A DNA stretch of 64,000 bases from Choricystis sp. odSpoLacu1 (Eukaryota > Chlorophyta > Trebouxiophyceae). The notes beneath the pieces are model-generated. The model searched no databases, was not told where the DNA came from, and saw only the letters and a program-made list of their open reading frames with translations. This document shows, in pieces, positions 54,228 to 64,000 of this stretch (position 1 is its first letter; the number at the start of each line of letters is the position of its first letter). A program made the position numbers and the translations under genes. The DNA lies in assembly GCA_958009055.1 (NCBI GenBank), contig OY253652.1, positions 682,001 to 746,000 on the forward strand, in the 5' to 3' direction.

Positions 54228-56401
54228 TCACAGCACCACCCTGGCGACGCGCAGCTCGCCGCGCGCGTCGCACACGCGTGCGGCGTGACCGCCGCACGCA
54301 GGCGCCTGGCCCACAAGCCACACGCCGACACCGTCGCTGGCGGCAGCAGTGGACACGACACTGTCGACGGGGGGTGGAGGCGCAGGGTCGGACAGGGCGG
54401 CCACAGGCGCGTCGTTGGGGCGGGGAGGGGAGGTGGCAGCACCCAGCGGCGCGGCAACAAACACGGTTTTCGGTGCAGACTCAGCGCCCACTTGTCCCGC
54501 CACCAGCCATGGCCCAGCGTCAGACGCAGAATGCACAGCTATCAGCAAAGCTCCGCGTCCGTCGGCCAGGGGCACAATGGAGGGCGCCAGCAGCGACCCG
54601 CCGCGCGGCACGCCAACGACGCCCGTCGCGGCGGCAGAAAGCTCCACTTCGGCGCCATCGGCAGTAACGTCCACGCGCAGCGCAAACCAGGCGGCCGCCA
54701 CCGATGTGGCAGCTGCGTCGCCGGTGCCGACGCGAGCGACAGCCGGCACCACGCCCCACCAGCGGCCCTGCGGCCCCAGCGTTAACGTGGCCAGCCTGCG
54801 TTTGGGGGCGGCACGGTCGTGCCCGCCGCCCGCGGATAAAGGCAGGGGCACGCCACCAGGCAGCGCGGCGGCCGGGTCGTCGGCCACAGAGGTGGGCAGC
54901 AGAGCGGGGGCAGAGACTGTGGGCAGTGGCGCGGTCGGGTCGGCCACCCGCGACGTGCCAGACACTGCCCATACGCGCACGCCGCCAGAGGGCAGGGCGG
55001 CAAGAATGGTGCCGTCGTGGCGAGGGGTGGGGCCGGCGGAGATGGAGGCGGGAGTTATTTGATCAGTGAAGCCAGACAGCACGACCGCAGCGGGGCGAGC
55101 GCCACCTGCACCACGCACGAGGCTCGGCGACGCCGACAGCCAGCGCGCTCGCCAGGCCGTCCACCCCAGGCACCCCATACAGATCCACCGTCGCCCAAAT
55201 CGTCGCAGCGTCTTGCCCCACCGTCAGCCCGCGCGCTGAGCAGCCGCCGGTGGAGGCGCAGGGCGGCGCGTTGGGCAACGGCGCGGTTGTGTCGCCCGTC
55301 ACGCGGTCCACGCCATCGACGTCCACGACAAAAGGGCCCGTCCACTCGCCCAGCGGGTCCTCCGTCACGGACGTAGCCATGACGACTTGAGCAATAGCTG
55401 ATCCCGCTTTGGCGCGGCCGTCGTTGGGGGCACGCCCTCTCAGGCCCACCACAAACCAGCGCCCGTCGCCCGACGCACTGCCGTCGCGCACGCAGCGCGC
55501 GGCGCCCACGTAGTCGCGTCCATCGGGGCGGCCCAGGAACGCGGCCACGGGGGTGGGGCCGGCCAGCAGGGCGCCGTCTGCGTCGAAGATGGAGACGTCG
55601 TCCGACACGAGCAGCGCGAGGCCTGCGCCCGCGCACAGCGCGGCGCGGGGACGGGTGCGGGGCAGTTGGCGGAGGTCGGTCTGGAACGAGGTCACGGTGA
55701 CGTTAGCGGGGGGGGTGGGGTTGACAGTGACGCCCAGAGCGGCGGGCAGGCGGCCAGCGGCGAGAGCCGCGGGAGCGGTGGCAGGCGAAGGGGCGGACGG
55801 CGCAGACGGGGCGGCCGTCGGCGCTGCCGCCGCCACCGGTTCAGCCGGCACAGCTTCTCTGTAATACAGGCCGCGGTCTGCGTCGGACGGGGTGTCGAGC
55901 TTGCTCCTCCACTCGCCCAAGTCAAACAGAGGCCCCGCGTCGCCCGCAGCGCGCGCGCGCAGCGCCGCATCGGTGCGCGCACGCACCGCGGCCCCCGTCA
56001 CAGCCGCGGGAGCGGGCGCGTCGACTGTGAAACCCGCATGACCACCACCTGTCGGCGGAATCAGGCTGGATGACGGGTCGGCCAGCATGCGGCGGGACGG
56101 GGTGGGCGCGGAGGCGGGCTGGAGGAAGAGAGGTCGGTGTCGGAGAGAAGCGCATGTCGCGGGTCTTTCTCTCCGCCCACCTCATCAACTCCTCTCCTCC
56201 CTTTCCACACACGCTCACCGTGTCGGCATCCACCTCCGCTGCCACTGGCTTGGGCAGGGACAGCGTGGCCGGGGGCAGCGGCGCCCCACCAGCAGGCCTT
56301 CGCGTCACTGCTATGCCGTGTGATGGGTCGGCCGTGGGGGCGGCGTGGGCTGCCGCCAGTAAGGTCAGAGCTACCAGAGCTCGGTGCGTGCCCTTCTGCA
56401 T
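54228..56401 (-). CDS. Secreted protein of unknown fold, frame broken once
   Basis: Exon 1 (56401-56219) encodes a signal peptide, HRALVALTLLAAAHAAPTAD. The second exon starts at 56118 and extends to the stop at 54228. The Pro/Ala-rich start is followed by a beta-strand-rich region with regularly spaced segments such as VSIFDADGALLAGPTPVAAF, GRWFVVGLRG and ATIWATVDLYGVPGVDG, then VLSGFTDQITPASI and FVAAPLGAATSPP, which suggests a beta-propeller-like surface protein. The frame changes by one base between about 55095 and 55180. No homopolymer explains it clearly, so an indel, a small intron or true decay are all possible. I do not recognise the family. Confidence 0.6.
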
Positions 56402-56694
56402 CAGAGCGAGTGTTTGTTTTTGGAAAGAGAGGGGGGCAGAGGTCGCCTGAGAGAGGGACGGATGCCGAGCGCCCTCTTTTTTGATTTATGTGTTGCTGCT
56501 CTCTCTTTTCGGTTTTTGCAGAAAGAAAAACGAAACTCTCGCAACGCGCACCAAGCCTCCCTACCTAGCGGGGCAGGCCGCGACACCGATCGAAAAACGG
56601 GGAGGGGGGTAAGCAAGGGGTATAAAAAAGGTTTGTGGGGGGGGAAGGCCTGCCACCTAAAAAAAAGCCAAACGCACACACTCTCTCTCTCTCT

Positions 56695-61874
<5,180 letters not shown>

Positions 61875-62242
61875 CGCTCTCGCAGCGGCGCTGGCGGCGG
61901 TGCGCAGTGCGATCGCGGGGAGTGGGGTGGTTGCGAGGGGTGTGTGACACACGCGAGCGTGTGTCGACAAGTGTGTGTGGGCGGAGGGGAGCAGAGGGGC
62001 GCGGGGGCGCGCGGAGGGGATTGAATCGACAGCGTCGAGTGGTCGCTCGATAGCGAGGGAACGGAAAAACTCACTCTCCTCGAGCGAACGACGAAATCGG
62101 GGGGGGCCGGACGTTTGTGCCACCCGCACACCACCCTCCCGCACCCGCGCCTATCGCACATCCTCTCCTCCTGCTTCAACCTCGCCTTCTGGTGCTGCCC
62201 TGCTGCCCGCCTCGCGTCGCTGCCTCCAACCCCCGAGTTCCG
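61875..62242. promoter_or_regulatory. Shared upstream region of beta-galactosidase and SPRING-like gene
   Basis: A 368-bp divergent promoter region between two start codons. It contains G/T-rich sequence near 61920-61990 and a C-rich tract near 62120-62200. No TATA box stands out. Confidence 0.4.
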
Positions 62243-63386
62243 ATGCGTGCCGCACAGGTCGCCCTGGCCCTGGCCACCGCCCAGCTCGCCACCGCGGCGG
62301 CACCTGGGCGGGCTCTGCTGGCCAGGTGGGTGGAGGTTGTGGTGAGATGGAAGGCTGACAGGAGGCGCAGAGAGCGACAGGGGCAACCCACTCACCTCCC
62401 CTTCCACCAAAAACCAGGCCCTTCCCCGATGACCGGCGCTGCAACAACACCGAGAGCGGACGGTGAGTGTGAGAGTGTGATTGTTGTGATAGGGTTTTCG
62501 TGATTTGGAGAGACGGCGAAACACACACTCCACCCTTTTTTTCCGCTTCTCCTCCCACCAGCCATCTCATCGCCGATTCAGAAGGCTACGCCTGCCCCCG
62601 CACCCGCCTGGACGTCGCGTCGGGGTGCTGTCGCCACGGCGCCCCCACCGAGCGCCACGCGTGCGGCGCGTGCGTCGACGGGGCGCAGTGCTGCACGCAG
62701 TACGAGCACTGCGTGTCGTGCTGCCTGGCGCCGGGCAACAACGCGACCGATTTGCACAAGACGCAGTTCAGGGTTGGCAATCGGTGAGAGAGAGTTTTGT
62801 GTGTGGGATGTGGAGAGGAGACTTGGTGGCGCGCGGGGTGGCAGCGCGAGGCGCACAAAAAAATGACCCTTCCCTCCCCTCCCCCTACAGACCCGACACC
62901 GGCCACTTCTCCACCCCCTTTGACTACTGCGCCGGCAAGTGTCGCCCCACCTCCATCGTCACGTCCCACGAGAACGAATACATCGACCCTGCCCACTTTT
63001 GCTTTTCGCGCGCCGGCCGCCCGCGTACGCCCCCGCCCCAAAACCTCCCCCCTCTGCCCCCCGACGCCGTCGTCGTGGCCGCAGACTCCGGCGCCTCCTG
63101 CGCCACCGCATGTGACGCGGCGGGCGGGCTTGAGTGTGGCGACGCCGCCCCCGTGGCCGACTGCAACGCGCTGCGCGACCGGTTTGGGTGTGAAGCCGGG
63201 TGCGACGTGGCGGACGGCTCCACTCTCGTCCCCGGCCCCGCCTACATTGAGGCCGGGGCCGACAAGTCGGCTCGGCCCGCGCTGTGCGTGGTGCCGGCGG
63301 AGGGGGGGGGTGGAGCCGCGTGCGACGCGGCGATGGGGGCGGTGCGGCGGCTGTGCGTGTGCGTGCCACCGACGAGCATGAAGTGA
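62243..63386 (+). CDS. SPRING (C12orf49)-like secretory-pathway protein with a second cysteine-rich domain
   Basis: Exons 62243-62325, 62418-62462, 62562-62783 and 62891-63386, about 281 residues. A hydrophobic N-terminus (QVALALATAQLATAAA) is a signal or anchor. The first domain matches the SPRING/C12orf49 family of Golgi proteins, which in animals help activate site-1 protease in SREBP signalling: RHLIADSEGYACPRTRLDV, GCCRH, QCCTQYEHCVSCCL, then YCAGKCRPTSIVTSHENEY. A second domain follows (SCATACDAAGGLECGDAAP, CNALRDRFGCEAGC, RRLCVCVP), resembling cysteine-rich tails of GnT-V-like (GT18) glycosyltransferases. The function in algae is unknown. Confidence 0.82.
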
Positions 63387-63471
63387 GATGAGAAGAGCGC
63401 GTGTGTTGTTTTTACCTTGTGTGTGTTTTTTACCCTCTCTGTTGCAATGAAAACGATTGTGCCCCTCCCAA

Positions 63472-64000
63472 TCAATCCGGCCCCAACGGCGCTGCCGGGC
63501 CCGTCGCTGCCGCCACCGCGCTCAAATCACCGCCCGCCCCCAGCGCCCCCAGCAACCCCCCCGTGTGCAGGAACAGGACGCGCTTGCCTCGCCACTCGTC
63601 CGGGTGGGCCGCCACATCGGCCAACCAGGTGTGCACAGCTTTGCTGGTGTAGACGGGATCGAGGACGACGCCCGACGCGGCGGCAACCGACGCCAGCGTC
63701 TCCGCCTCCTCCGGGCGCGTCACCGCGTACCCCGCCCCCCGCGCCTGCACCACGGTCACTAAGTTGCGCGCATCATTGGCTCCTGGAGGCGCGCCCAGCT
63801 CGTCCAAGTGGGTCTGCACCACATCGTAAAAATAGTCGGGCGTGTCGCACACGCAGAACGTGAGCACGCGCGTTTCAGTCCACCCAGCCAGCCTCAGGCC
63901 CAGGGCCAGGCCGGCCAGGGTGCCGCCTGACCCGGTGGCCAGGATGACGGCGTCGAAAGGGGTGGGGGACTGGGAGACAATCTCGGCCGCGGCAGACAAA
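63472..64000 (-). CDS. D-cysteine desulfhydrase / ACC deaminase family enzyme, 3' part
   Basis: C-terminal about 175 residues of a pyridoxal-phosphate enzyme; the gene continues beyond the right edge. The glycine-rich loop VILATGSGGTLAGLALGLRL binds the cofactor phosphate. LDPVYTSKAVHTWLADV and RVLFLHTGGLLGALGAGGDL are signatures of D-cysteine desulfhydrase and ACC deaminase, which degrade D-cysteine to pyruvate, sulfide and ammonia, or ACC to 2-oxobutyrate. The residues that separate the two activities lie outside the window, so I cannot choose, though plant and algal members are usually D-cysteine desulfhydrases. Convergent with the SPRING-like gene, 85 bp apart. Confidence 0.88.
   Translation of the reverse strand, partial: LSAAAEIVSQSPTPFDAVILATGSGGTLAGLALGLRLAGWTETRVLTFCVCDTPDYFYDVVQTHLDELGAPPGANDARNLVTVVQARGAGYAVTRPEEAETLASVAAASGVVLDPVYTSKAVHTWLADVAAHPDEWRGKRVLFLHTGGLLGALGAGGDLSAVAAATGPAAPLGPD

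Noticed and set aside
55085..55180. A 13-bp intron in the secreted-protein gene (GTGCGTGGTGCAG)
   Set aside because: It is far below any workable spliceosomal intron length and does not clearly repair the frame in a sensible way.

Overview
The window is nuclear DNA of a photosynthetic eukaryote with a compact, very GC-rich genome, most likely a small green alga. Many genes have one to several short spliceosomal introns (about 50-600 nt, mostly GTGAG or GTAAG donors and pyrimidine-rich CAG acceptors). Intergenic gaps are often only 100-400 bp. The products are typically eukaryotic: 20S proteasome beta5, ribophorin I, PEX6, MSH6, an XMAP215/MOR1-type TOG protein, nucleolin and a SPRING/C12orf49 homologue. 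Psb27 and a ClpF-like protein, each with plastid-type targeting sequences, point to a plastid. The Psb27 presequence lacks an obvious ER signal peptide, which favours a primary (green) plastid. A prasinophyte or prasinodermophyte is my guess; that is inference, not something the sequence states.

Layout. 1-600: the 5' part of an F-box-like gene on the minus strand, overlapping a lower-GC formyltransferase fragment on the plus strand. 0.9-4.0 kb: a seven-exon secreted multicopper oxidase with two hevein-like cysteine modules, followed by a decayed copy of its sixth coding exon (4.68-4.90 kb). 5-15 kb: a minus-strand block with a GEP4/PGPP1-type phosphatase, a huge thrombospondin/EGF membrane protein, a METTL21-like methyltransferase and ribophorin I. 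15-20 kb: nucleolin, an intron-containing tRNA-Thr, a phosducin-like protein, a doubtful short gene and a secreted repeat protein. 20.8-36.9 kb: PEX6, the betaine-lipid synthase BTA1, MSH6 (divergent from BTA1) and the TOG protein. 37-46 kb: a cytochrome P450, a TMX-like thioredoxin, a CBM20+SAP protein, proteasome beta5 and a PPR protein. 46-54 kb: a KEN-motif protein, Psb27, a ClpF-like protein, a ZIP transporter and a DUF493 protein. 54-64 kb: a secreted protein of unknown fold, a 14-exon LacZ-type GH2 beta-galactosidase, a SPRING-like protein with a second cysteine-rich domain, and the 3' part of a D-cysteine desulfhydrase/ACC-deaminase-family gene.

There are no operons. Genes are monocistronic on both strands and several pairs are divergent with very short shared promoters (PHLP/18.8 kb gene, BTA1/MSH6, TOG/P450, beta5/PPR, KEN protein/Psb27, beta-galactosidase/SPRING). 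Shared themes are plastid maintenance (Psb27, ClpF-like, PG and betaine lipids), the secretory pathway and cell surface (ribophorin, TMX, SPRING, TSP protein, multicopper oxidase, beta-galactosidase) and proteostasis.

A pervasive technical signal is that several otherwise well-conserved reading frames break at CG-dinucleotide or poly-C runs (PEX6, TOG protein, PPR, ZIP). These are more likely assembly or sequencing indels than real pseudogenes. Exon borders were deduced by eye from splice consensus, phase and family similarity, and may be off by a base.
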